Assembly (NCBI GenBank): GCA_021029095.1
Contig: JAJOHG010000028.1
Span: forward strand, 62,001 to 126,000
DNA: 64,000 bases
Origin: Phellopilus nigrolimitatus
Taxonomy: Eukaryota > Basidiomycota > Agaricomycetes > Hymenochaetales > Hymenochaetaceae
Reading direction: 5' to 3'
Shown here one piece after another: positions 11,013-21,899 of this stretch. The notes under the pieces are model-generated. The model was not told where the DNA came from. It did not search any database and worked only from the letters and a program-made list of their open reading frames with translations. Within the stretch, counting starts at the first letter, position 1, and the number at the start of each line of letters is the position of its first letter. The translations under genes and the position numbers were made by a program.

Positions 11013-12036
11013 ATGACCACATTGACCGTTACCATCCGGGAAAACGTCCAGCACAATGGCCCGTCTAATCTTGTTCTGCATGCTTCCGGTCCCGAGTTTG
11101 TGCTTGGTGGCATGGAAATCATCGTGAACGAAATGATATTCACACACGCACACTCCACCGTTTATCGTGCCTCCATTTCTGGACCAGGAAATATCGTACT
11201 CAAGCTTTGTTTCGAGGAAGAGCATCTTGATGATCTGAAAAAGGAGGCCGAAAACTACCAGACCGTCTTGCAAGGCCTTCGAGGTAGTGTCGTCCCCGAG
11301 TTTTACGGTTTCTACATGGGGCAAGACGCGGACAATCGTCCTATAGGCTGCATCGTTCTCGAGGACTGCGGGGAAAGTGTGGAAGACATGTTCTGTACGC
11401 TTGAAATCAAAGACAAGTAAGTACAACGCTATCATACTATTTGCCTTCACCATCCCATGTCATTATATTCATCCATTGCACCTGGTATAGAATGGGTATC
11501 CTCGATAAGCTTGGAAAAATGCATATGCAGAACCTACATCCAGTCGATTTCGCGGAGCGTAATGTAGTTCATCGTGATGGCCAGTATCGCTTGATAGATT
11601 TCCACGGCCTCAAGGATCATAGATGCGAATTCGATGGCAATTGGCACGAGCAAGACTCGCGGCCCATCAAGTTTCCGTGCAGGGTGTTGCACGAAATTGG
11701 CATAGAAGAATTTGTTCTCTGGAAGCATAGTAAGTATATATATATGCACTGTGCTTGCGAGATACTCACTTGCTTTTCTGCGCAGAAAGTCTCACGCCAT
11801 TAGTCACGGTCGCAGGGTACAGTGTTTATGAGATCGAAGATTACCCATCTCAAGATATGATCGACAAGCTCACTCCGGAGGGATTTTACAGTATACCAAC
11901 AAATCAGAAATGGTTGTGCGAGTGGTTGAGGAAAGCTAAAGTAATCATGGACGAAGATAAGGATAGGGAGGAGTTGTCCTGGACCGTCGAGGAACTTACG
12001 CACATCGAACCCATGCCGAAGTTTACAAGTCCTTGA
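11013..12036 (+). CDS. KL3: small kinase-like protein with all catalytic residues, 297 aa
   Basis: Exons 11013-11416, 11491-11729 and 11786-12036 join in frame. Landmarks: strand lysine Lys64 (GNIVLKL), helix glutamate Glu80 (KKEAENY), hinge IVLEDCG (114-120), catalytic loop HPVDFAERNVV with Asp154 and Asn159, metal-binding Asp171 (RLIDFHG), then CEFDGNWHE and the C-terminal DYPSQDMIDKLTPEGF. This is the only copy in the window that keeps lysine, both loop residues and the DFG-type aspartate together, so it is the best candidate for an active phosphotransferase. The substrate is unknown. The protein lacks a clear glycine-rich loop and a standard APE segment, so it is closer to small atypical kinase or APH-like folds than to a full eukaryotic kinase (inference). 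No secretion or membrane signal is seen. Confidence 0.85.
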
Positions 12037-13310
12037 GCCCAGTCCGGCGAACTGATATACACTCATCGAAGATATAGATGTAGTCTACAATATTTGTAAG
12101 AAAAAAAAGCAGCCCGTTGAAAACGAGGCGATACATTAGTTCTGGAAAACTTACAGAAACGTCAGCTTCGCACTTTCCGATTTACACCGGTCATGGCATT
12201 CGACATAAAAAAGCCTCGAAGCATAAGCACGTTTTGTTATTGTTAGATATCGTGCATATTGGATTGTCGCTAACTTTTGTGTCTTATGTACCATAGCCAT
12301 ACTGATTATCATAGTCCTGGAATATGAGCAGCCTTTCAGGTTAATCAGAATTTGGATGCTCGCAGTTGGTCCGATATCTACTGTCTGAGATATAAAGGAG
12401 ATCGTGAGCACAGCTATCTTCACGGGCAAGCACTTTATTATTCACCGTACATCTATCGCAAACTAAGTAACTATATCCTATTCTTAGGGAAGAATATCTC
12501 GCTACCAGACTGTTTTGTTAAACCCGCATTTTTCGTCCGCTGCTGCGCACCCGCGTCGTCTAGACGCTCGGCACTCAGAACAGTCCGGGAAGGAGCTGCA
12601 CGGACGTTGCGAAGCAGCCCGGGTGCACGAGGTGCGCCGCGCGACACACGATGCTGTACAGTTTTTCGTGTTCAGATTTTCTGTCCGACCGACGGATAGA
12701 GCACACATGGAAGGAGGCGGATTTTTTTTTTCAAAGTTGTATTATACGAAGGAGCGAATTTGCGCAATCGGCACAGTAACTTGCTCACCCGGAAGACCAT
12801 GCCTACACAAATTTTCAAAGCCATAGTACACGTCAGGATAGGTGACAATGCTTCCTTCACACCCATGCGCCTCTGCACACCTCTGTCGACTATATCCGCG
12901 AACGTCTTCGCCGCGCCGTTCAGGAGTCGAACGCGGGAGGTAGTTGAGCAGGCCTTTGACCTCGCGCAGCTTGAGCTTCGCACCGCACTTGACCCAGGGC
13001 TCCTTCGTAAGACTATAGTACTCCTGTTGAGATTGATGGCGTTGAGCGCCTCGCGCCCGGGATGCTGCATCTGTGGTTGAGAACGATCCTCTTTTGTAAA
13101 CGAGTTCGCGGCAATATCTGCATTCGCGTTGAATAATCTGGCCCTCCTTGCTGCAGAGTACGGACAGCACGCCTGCGCGGATGGAGGCCTCGGTAGCGCG
13201 CTCGTTGAACGTGGCGATTTTCCAGATGAGCCCATTATTGTCGCCGTCGAGACAGTCGGCGCGGTGAACATGCCCAAGGTAGTCGCGCATCGTGCAGGAT
13301 TACGTCATCC
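12037..13310. pseudogene. Decayed ARM/HEAT-like gene relic and AT-rich spacer
   Basis: After KL3, 12.04-12.5 kb is AT-rich with no gene. From 12.74 to 13.29 kb the minus strand has pieces in two frames: GLIWKIATFNERATEASIRA, NADIAANSFTKE, then KEPWVKCGAKLKLREVKGLL. The texture resembles an armadillo/HEAT-type repeat protein, but frames change several times. Related pieces occur near 22.2 kb (plus strand), 32.0-32.4 kb and 36.1-36.4 kb (minus strand), so one ancestral gene has been copied and broken repeatedly. The family assignment is tentative. Confidence 0.4.
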
Positions 13311-13365
13311 TGACTGAGTTTCAACCTAGCAGATCCCGCTCAGCACCCCTCCTCCATACGCTCGT

Positions 13366-14356
13366 ATGGCCAGCGAGTTGCAGATCAGATTTTCTAAAGA
13401 CGAATCCGCCACTCTCACCGGCTCAAACCACAATCCGACCGGCGGAACACTGGTCGCAGATCAGCTTACTACGCTTCCAAGTAAAGATGAATATAAGGAG
13501 ATCGTTTACCGATGGCAGAAACATCAACCTCAGGGTGTGCTTTGGAAGGAAGGACATCGAAGATCTCGCACGGATAGATGAAGAATATCGTGGACTTCCT
13601 CGCCGGGAAGAGCTCGAGGGTACAGTCATTCCTACCTACCTTGGATTCTACTCCGGGAAAGACGAAAGACTGGGTGAAATCGGCTGTATCGTAATGGAGG
13701 ATTGCGGCGAAAACATAGGCACCACGGAAACGTTACCTCTTGGAATTCAGTAGGCACTCATTTCTTGAGATATGAAGTACGGTTTCCTTAGCAATGCTGA
13801 TATCACTGCCAAATTAATTCCAGGGAAAAGTTATGCGGCCTACTCAAAGCGCTGCATGACTTCAGGCTTCATCATGTCGATTTCTCGACGCACAAAGTCG
13901 TTGAGCGTGATGGAAAATATCGCATAATCGGTTATGATAGTCTAGAGCAACGCGATTGTCAGTGGGATGGGAACTGGCATATAGGCGAAGAGATCCCCGA
14001 TATTGACGAGTTCAACTGCAATAGCCTCCATGCAGTGGGTGAAAAGTTACGCATCTGGAAGCCAGGTGCGTATAATGTATTTCGAAGAGATGTTTTAACC
14101 AAGTTCCTGACCCGCAGTCTACGTTCCGAGTGTCATGATAGGCGGACGAGAGTTCGAGAACGACGATGATTTCTTCCCCGAGCAAAGGGTCATCGACGCA
14201 CTCTTGCAAAATGTGGATACACATCATTATACAAGTATACGCAAATACATAAGATGGCTGATGACAGCTAAGGAAGAGGGGGTGTGGAAAGCGATGAGAG
14301 TATCGCCGAGTACAAGAAATCAGCTCCAACGCCTTAAGCGCCCTGATGCAACTTGA
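13366..14356 (+). pseudogene. KL4: kinase-like gene with a frameshift in exon 1
   Basis: Exons 13366-13749, 13824-14065 and 14118-14356 carry the family layout. The ATG frame (MASELQIRFSKDE...YKEIVYR) stops matching near 13510, where the family continues in another frame (DGRNINLRVCF). A small deletion in the YR-to-VLK loop probably caused this. In the shifted frame the strand lysine is Arg, the catalytic loop is HHVDFSTHKVV (Asp kept, Asn to Lys) and the DFG position is Gly (RIIGYD). The rest, including VMEDCG, CQWDGNWH and the C-terminal tail, stays open. Either it is a pseudogene, or translation starts at an internal ATG near 13487. The first view is preferred. Confidence 0.65.
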
Positions 14357-14603
14357 TAGTTACCATGTAGTCGAGCCAATGTCGAGATACTAAAGAAGAG
14401 AAGACTCTTTCTCAATTCAATACAATTGTATTGCAATATAGATGAAAAGTAAGCGGCCGCTGCAGTCATGTGTGCCAGCTGGCGCCGTTCAACTGCGACT
14501 TGTGTCTTCGTAATTTTAATTACTACAAGTTCAGTTTTTACACAGTTGAGAAAGCGGCATCGATAGCGCCTCCGAAACCCTGCCTTTATCATCTATGAAT
14601 TAT

Positions 14604-15642
14604 TCAAGGGACCTTTGGCTTTTTAATACGCTCCAAAAGCTCCCGCACAGTCTTCCCCGCTTCGTCTTCATCGTCTATTGCGATCCTGACCTTTTTAAGC
14701 CAGTCGCTCACACTGGGTGAATGAGCCGAGTTCTTGAGGTGCTCCGGTAGAGCTTCACAGATCTTGTCGATGTCGGACTGACACGGGTAATCGTCGTTGT
14801 CAAAGTAGACACGCCCTAAGATTTCTACGAAACCGTCACCCCCTGCAGGGCAGTGGGAAGATCAGTTCACTATTTTATCTCTTAAAGCGGTTGACAAATA
14901 CAGCAGACTCACATTTATCATAGATGCGCATAGCCTTGCCCCTGTATAGCAGCCAGTTGCAAGTATGTTTATTGTAAGGAATCATCCCGCCGACGTGCCA
15001 TTGGCCGTCGAACCCGCATTTGTGGTCGGTTTGGTGAGCATCACGCAAGCCGATGAGGCGATAGGCGCCGGGCTCTCCGACGACATTCTCTTCCTCGAAT
15101 CCGTGCGGAACAAACTCTTTCTTATGGACTTCGGCAAGTTGATTCAGAATCTCTATTCTATAAACATTGGATGCGTGTTACAGCCGCAATTTGTAAAAGC
15201 TGAAGATAGCCACTCACCTTTCTTCTATGCTATGCTTTTCGAATAAATCCTTGAGACACTCCCCGCAGTCCTCCAAGACAATACAGGCAAAACCACATTC
15301 ACCCTCATTCCCCCCGACATAAAGGCCGTAATATCGCGGGATGACAACACCCTGGAGATCCCGCAACTGACCGGTGTATACGGCTGCTTCTCGCTTTAGA
15401 TCAGCAATCGAGTTTTCTTCGAGGTAGAACTTCAGCACGACATTGGTTTCGTCCCCTTGAGTAGCGAGTATTGCGCGGTAAATAGCCGTGTGGTAGCCCG
15501 CTCTGATTTTGGAGGTCACAGTTGCGTGCAGCGCGCCTTGAGAAGCGGAGGTGAGGTCGGGAGCGCCGAGGAGGTACAACTCAGCACGGCCTTTGACATA
15601 GAGATCGAGGCGTGCGGGGAGCGTAACTCTCAGAGATGACAT
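14604..15642 (-). CDS. KL5: small kinase-like protein, pseudokinase-type, 302 aa
   Basis: Exons 15642-15218, 15157-14913 (245 nt) and 14842-14604 join in frame. The start MSSLRVTLPARLDLYVKG is shared with KL8. Lysine is kept (NVVLKFY) and the hinge is IVLEDCG. The catalytic loop reads PHGFEEENVV, so the loop Asp is Gly while the Asn is kept; the DFG position is Gly (RLIGLRD). CGFDGQWH and DYPCQSDIDKI follow. It faces KL4 tail to tail, with 248 bp between the stop codons. It is closest in the window to KL8 by N-terminal, loop and tail sequence. Catalysis is unlikely; nucleotide binding is possible (inference). Confidence 0.85.
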
Positions 15643-17960
15643 GAGGTTCTGGCAGTAAATACTGCCAGTTTAGAATAAGGAGTTCGGCTATCTTCGTGCC
15701 AGAGAGTAGTTTTCGTACCGAGCAAGCTCACTGCGCAAGCCTGACGCACATCAATGGAACATACGGAATATCCCACGGAAAGGTTATGGAGAGCTCAGTG
15801 GTTCAAATCGAAAACGAGAGTTGTAGCGACGTAAAATCCAGTTCTGCCACATGGAGGCTAATGGGAAATGCCGAGCGTGCAGACTGGAGATGATATCTTT
15901 ACGTCAAGCGTCTTCAAGGACATCTAAGGTCTTTCACCTTCGACCTGCTAACTACTAGCAGCCGACAGTCGTGCACGTCGTAGCAGTTCATGCCATAACT
16001 GGTGTGGACACCGAACAAAGCCTTTCAGCGGAAGAAGAGATGAACCCCACCCGCAGTGCTGGACGACCTCCTAGACTCCCAGGGGACACCGCCGTCTCGA
16101 GTTCACGCGTGCGCTGAGTCTATTTACGCTTTCTTTTCTTTCTTTCTACCGCACTTTCGCGCCCTAGCATGGCATGGCGCTGAGGTGCAGCACGAAACAC
16201 GGCGGGCACCAGCGCACGCATGCTCTGCGTCGCAAGCACCCGTACCTCGTGCAATGGCGACTTCCACCGCCGACAAGAGTGCTGGCATCTAGCGTCCGCA
16301 CCGCGATCAGAGTGGTAGGGGACCAGCGAGGCAGTTCGTTGGGAGGGCTCGGAGGGCGGACGCTTCTGGAGGAGAAGTGGCACGCGCGCGCTCTCTAAAC
16401 GCAAGACATCGTCCGACATATCCCGGACCCACGTCTCCTAGCATGAGCAGCGCCGCTACACGGCGGCGGAGGCTCCGGGCCAACGCCTGCACGGGCCGTC
16501 TCATAGCGTCGGCTTCGACGGGCCGCGCGATGGCTTGCGCACCAGCGGCGCGTCGCGGGGTCGTCCGCGTCTGCGGCATGTGCACACTCAAGACGCTCTG
16601 GCTCGGCCAACGGTCGGTTCGGGCGTGTGCGAGGTCTAGTTGAGCTGATGGAGGACGTCTGCTAGACGTCACTCAGTGCGTGTACGCGGCGCTCCAGCTG
16701 CCGATGCACCACGGTGAGCTCTGCTTTTCGAGACTAGTAGCGCGAAGCGATGGCTGACGTGAATAAGCAGAAGCAGCGTGGGCGCGACGATAGCGCGTAG
16801 CACACGTCTGCCCACCGGTGTGATTGCACTTGAACTTGATCTTGCACGGCGCGAAGCCGGGTCGGACAGCGGAGTCGCGCTGTGTGCCCTACCTTGAGGT
16901 GCGTTCTTGGTTTTTCTAGTGCCTCCTTTTTGTTTCGGCGTACTAACGACGATGAATTACCCCTATATAGCTAGTTATCTCCTCTTCTCCCTCCAATGGG
17001 TCGGCCTTCGCTTCTCGGACTCGCCGACCGCGGCCGCAAGCGCCGACACGCCCCAGAACGATGCGTCCAGCGCCAGGCGTCGTGGCACACCTGTGCATCA
17101 TGCGGAGAGCGCACCTCGCCCGCTGCGTCTCAGCGTGTGGAGGCGGCATTTGCGCGCGCGGTGCGCCGCGCTTACTCTTTTACGCAGTCGGTCGGCATTT
17201 CGCGGAGCGGAGACATAGACGCCGCCTCGCTGAAGACACGGCGAGGGAGGGAGGGAGGCATCAAAACCAGCAGCGCGCGCGCCGCGGACGGTAAGCTGGA
17301 TGCAGGACGAAGAATGGTGGAGACGCACCACCCGACCGGGTCAGACGGGAGACCGGCGAGGCGCTGAAGAAGAGGGACGCGCGGGGGAAAGGAGAGAAGC
17401 ATGGGATGGCGGCGCGTTCTCGCTGCTCTGCCTCCATACGAGCAGGAACAGTACACCTGAGTGGAGATAGTACACCTGCGCGGGAGTGCTGGATCGTGGT
17501 GAGAGAACATGGGATGTATGTCCCCGTGGCAGGCGAGGGGTAGAGAGGAGTAGATGCATTGTCGATCCGGCCGGCACCTGCTTGTACGTACCTTCTCTGG
17601 ATCTGAAAGCTCGATGTTGACTTGCTTGTCGTCTAAGATGCGCACGCTTCCAGCTTGGGATACAGAAGCGTTCATGCAATCTCTCTACGCTATCACGTTA
17701 GAAGTGTCCTAGCTTTTTTTTCCCTGTCTGTGCAGCTATTCCAACAGAAGAAGGGCGAGAGGGCAGTCGAGCGCGCGGCGCTCGACACGCGCAGTTCAAG
17801 TTCGTGACGAAGCACGATCCGGCACTGTTGGCCGAGGACGGGCACCACACTGGCTATCTTCTTTCTTTCTTTTTTCCCCCCTCTGGCTCCTTCTCTTCTA
17901 CTCCTTATACCCCCTTGCACCTTGTTTCCCTACTTGCTTTCAATACCTGATCGTCTCCAT
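15643..17960. repeat. R repeat copy downstream of TK1
   Basis: After the KL5 upstream region (to about 15.95 kb, no gene seen), GC-rich R sequence runs from about 16.05 to 17.9 kb. It has the donor-plus-pyrimidine landmark near 16.12 kb and a terminal part ending at the CTTGCTTGTCGTCTAAGATGC block near 17.62 kb. That end block recurs near 32.66 kb, with weaker versions near 40.76 and 53.04 kb. Overlapping frames on both strands lack family motifs and are not called. Confidence 0.55.
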
Positions 17961-18487
17961 TACAACTTGACGAGAATCACGACATGCATGTCTCTGAATG
18001 TCCCGCGAATCAGAGCGTTCTTCACGACTTCCGTTCTCTTTTCTCTTCTCATCCATGTGTGAATTCTACAATTCAACCCGCCGTACATAATTTTAGTCTT
18101 AGCGAGGAAGTGAGTGTAAATATATTTTTGTTTCGAATACAGAGGATGGGGCTTCCTAGTGAGACCTGATGAACTTTTCTTGATTATCGGGTCACATCGT
18201 CAACAGATTAATTCAGCAAACGGTTCCCAAGTCTGGCGCCGGGACATCTGGCGCGAAGGAAATAAGAGAGAATGGTACTTAATCAAAGGTTCTCCGAGAC
18301 ATTTGCGATTAGAATGTTACATATTTTCTGATAAATCTGCGATAACCGCATATCTAGATGGCGTCCTTGGCCGTCTTTCTGCTCATTTCTCCGGTGTGTC
18401 CCTTCCTCCTACTAAAGCTCGGATCAATTGGCGCAGAATTTGACAGATAATAAAGAAATAGACCGACCGATGGTCGCAGATCAATCC
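17961..18487. repeat. 3' flank of TK1, repeated at TK2 and TK3
   Basis: The segment beginning ACTTGACGAGA...CACGACATGCATG and running to the TK1 stop is repeated at about 23.99-24.51 kb and 32.97-33.49 kb with small changes. It has no credible gene. It shows that the duplicated unit extends beyond the kinase coding sequence. Confidence 0.65.
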
Positions 18488-20405
18488 TCATAATCGAAAC
18501 ATTCCCAAATGCTCTCCCAAAGTCTCCCCTATAGCGTTTGCTGAAGGACGTTCAGACCCTAATGGATGCCAGCACTTTGTTACCAGCTCCCAGACTTCCG
18601 CGGTTAGTCCGAGACCGGATGCATCAAAGGGAGGCCGATCGGGACGTCCGTCATTTAAGACCGTCGTGATCACCGCTGGATCAGCCATACCCTGGAATGG
18701 GACGGCATCCGTGATCACCTTCAGATTGGCATGATATTAGATAGGCGAGTATCATACGCTCATTGATAGAATACAACATACCTCGATGCATGTCATCGCA
18801 AATGCATAGATATCGCTTTGAATGGTATGCCTTCCGTTACCTCCGTACTTGGACGGATACAGAAGCTCGGGTGCCTGCCAACGAAGGCTCCCGGCGCCAT
18901 GCGTAGAATCCATCGTAGCTGAGAACACCGCTTTGATGCGCGAGAGCCCGAAATCACTCAAAAGTGGGTGTCCGTCATCGTCGATAAGAATATTTGCCTT
19001 CAGTGAACGCACATTATTATTTTAAACTTGTACTTGAGCTCAAGAATGGACTTACGCAACGAATGTCACCATGCACTACGGGTGGCGAAAGTTCATGCAA
19101 GTATTCGATCCCCTCTACTACTTCGTACAGCTGTCCACAAGAGAATTACACGAAGCATCAGGTCCTTGAGTGTTTTGATCACGCTTATCTTTCAAGAACT
19201 GCTTACCATGTCAATCCGATCGGTTCCTGGATTTTCCAATAGGTAATGTCGCAAGTCTCCATTTTTCATCCAAGGCGAAACCATCGCTACTCTTTGCGAA
19301 GGACCGGTCCCAATACTTGCCAGTCCAAATAGAGGAATAATGCTTCCATCGTCAAGGGTTTTCCACAGCATCGCCTCGGAGCACATCGACTGGAAAGCTC
19401 TATATTTAAGCACTCATTAACCATGAGTGTCTCGGGCATACCTGAAAACATTGCTTCCACCCTGGATCCTCAGATGTACCGAAGAAGCGCAAAACCTTCA
19501 TGGCGACAACTGAGCCAGAAGCTAAGCTGCCTTTGTATACATCCGCGAACCCACCGCCAGATACAGGGTGATTCTCCAAGAGTGACACGTCTTGGATATA
19601 CACACTAGGCGGTATGAAGCCATGATACTTCGCTGAACGGCTTACGATGCTGCGTAGCAAGCCTTGCATTTTGCGTCGCTCAAATGCATTGTTCCATCGG
19701 ATTACCTATTGTTTTACTTAATATAGGTCGTTCTGCAGAAAACACAACTCACGTTGTTGTAAGCGTCGATGACAATGGCCTGATCCCTCTCGGTAAGAAC
19801 TTGTGAAGATTGTCTCATTGTATCGTTTAGTCGTTGTAGCCGGCGCATGCTGAGATGCTCGTCCGCTATGCATGTGAACGCGATACAATTGCTATAACTT
19901 TCAATCAGTTTTTCTGGGAGGTAATAATGAGCCGAGTTCTGTAAATTGCTTACGATACAGATTCCATTATATTTTCCAACCCATCATGCTTGCTAAATTC
20001 AAACCAAGCCGATGCCGGACCGAGCGCTTGAACTGTCGTTATATTCTTTAACTCATCCTTCGCTCGGTCCAGGAGAGTTGAGTACACATTGGAATAGCAC
20101 ATTGTAAACTGTAGGGAGAACGGAAGAACACGGCGATAGGACTATCGTACACATATAAGAATCGAAGATGTGCGTACGGTGGTGACGTTATCAAGTAGAT
20201 TGCTCTTGTCCATCGAATAAGCAGGAGTTCTGAGTTTGTATTCCAAAAGTCTAAGGACTGCATCTATCCATTCCTCGAGCGATGACCCGGAGTCCTTGAT
20301 GATTCCAATTCCAATGGTAGAATCGAAGCTGTGGTCCTGATCGAAAAAGCCAGGATTTTCTTCTTCAATATCGTCAATCAAGTTCGTGTCGAAGAGCCCA
20401 GACAT
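18488..20405 (-). CDS. TK1: tyrosine-kinase-like protein kinase, 496 aa
   Basis: Eight exons (20405-20178, 20108-19954, 19891-19753, 19705-19442, 19389-19207, 19130-19056, 18997-18782, 18718-18488) join to 497 codons including the stop. Residues 1-200 are a mainly helical region without a known domain. The kinase domain follows: glycine loop GGGFADVYKG (224-233), Lys244 (VAMKVL), catalytic loop VHGDIRCANILI (Asp345, Asn350), SDFGLS (Asp363), QAPE (389-392), and the TKL-like ending ELVTKCWHPLGSERPSA. All catalytic residues are present, with HGD instead of HRD, which is common in mushroom TKL kinases. It is probably a cytoplasmic Ser/Thr or Tyr kinase; the target is unknown. Its paralogs TK2 and TK3 have the same exon plan. 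Confidence 0.88.
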
Positions 20406-21150
20406 TGGTCGTCAACGAAGACACAGTGGAAAACAACGTAGATTGTCCGTAGGTGACAGCAGAGGTAGGAGTCTAGTGCGTGCGATGGGCGTGCCCGGAT
20501 CGACCGGTTTAGGGTTGGGCGGCACAGCTTCGTTCTAAAAAAAGTTCACATTCGGACAAAGGGACGAATCAAATCTGAATGAGACAAAACATCATGCCTC
20601 CCGTATTTCTTCTGGATAACGAGCTCAGACTGGATCAGACTGGATCACGCAGATTGATCTTCGCTCGATGATAGTAAAATCAGTAGGAACATCTGGATGG
20701 CGCCTAGTTGCATAACTCGCAATCAATACGAAGCTCAAGCTTCGCCGGCATGTCCGTCTCATACCGTCAAAAGGGTGCTCGAAATCTTAGAGCTTGTAAA
20801 ACACCCCGCTACATGCAGTGAGCTAGTTCCAGACAGCTCTTGCGATGATCTCTTCGCAGACTCTGCAATAATGGCAATAATCAACATTTTTTCGCTTTCG
20901 AAGATATACGGACTCGTTGAGCTCAGGAGCACTCGACTTCCGTGCATGCATTCTTACACGAGATGAACCGTCTTCGTCTTCGCCATCTGAGACAAACTCT
21001 TCCAGTTCAAGCCCATCTAGCACGTCCTCTGACTCAGAAGAGACATCCTCTGCATCAACAGCCGCGTCGTCATCCTCACCAGCATCCCCGATCCCGGAGA
21101 AAAAGAAAGAAATCAGACACGCCATCCCAAAATAAACGAACACCTGGTTA
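20406..21150. other. 5' flank of TK1, partly shared with the TK2 and TK3 flanks
   Basis: This holds the TK1 promoter and a 20.74-20.85 kb segment that matches sequence near 31.18-31.25 kb and 35.86-35.94 kb. It carries no convincing gene. An acidic Ser/Glu-rich minus-strand frame at 20.95-21.1 kb is low-complexity. Confidence 0.5.
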
Positions 21151-21169
21151 TAGACATAAGATAGCTTAC

Positions 21170-21660
21170 GCCCCAAAGAGCTCAAGACGAGCCTTCTCCT
21201 GCAATGCCTCATCACCAAGCGCGTTGACCTGCACGAGGTACTCCCACAACACGCGGCGGGATATCGCATTCGAGATCGCGCCCTTCTCCGGGTTACTTTT
21301 CAGCCCGCAGACAAGAGCATAAGACTCCACTTCGCGAGAAGAAGAAAGAGAGAGACGATTCGCCTCAGACGAGCTCCGCGTTCTTCTTCACTTCAGCGAG
21401 GATGCGCTTGGCCCTCTCCGTGTCCGCCTGGACGAAGGCGATGCCGCGAGGGGCGCGGTGTCGCTACCGTAGAAGTCATGCAGGAAACGCGCGCACGCTC
21501 GAACGCGTCCGCGAGCACAGCCGGGGCCTCGCGGTGCAGCAGCAGACGCACAGCGGACCTGCGGAACTCGAGCAGGATCACCGCGCGGTGCGTGATGCAG
21601 CTGCAGACGAGCGCCATCGTGAGGAGCTGTCCGTAAGGCGAAAATCCAGTTAGTTTTTCT
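21170..21660 (-). pseudogene. Unassigned gene relic with frameshifts
   Basis: One clean minus-strand exon-like stretch (21335-21172) reads VESYALVCGLKSNPEKGAI and continues to a donor-type junction after LELFG. Upstream on the same strand the frame HREAPAVLADAFERAR continues only after one-base shifts into AFVQADTERAKRILAEVKKN. The composition is coding-like and helical. I do not recognise the family. Broken frames and the lack of a start argue for a relic. Confidence 0.4.
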
Positions 21661-21899
21661 TGCAGGACATTCTTCTGGCGGGAGCGGGGAGAATTCGCAC
21701 CTTCGAGTACCAGCTCTGTGCGAGCTCCTTGAAGCTCCACTTCAACTCGCCTACGACCTCGTCCCTCTCCACCTGGCTGATAAGGTGGAACGGCCCACTT
21801 TGTTGAGGAGGATGCTGCTTGCGGAGATGTCGCCGAAGTCGAACCGAGCTCCTTCAGTAGTCGCCGCAATCCTCTAACAGCAGCACCCTTTGTCGCCGT

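Noticed and set aside
20942..21269. Acidic Ser/Glu-rich minus-strand frame upstream of TK1
   Set aside because: Low-complexity, no start context, and not kept in the TK2 and TK3 flanks.
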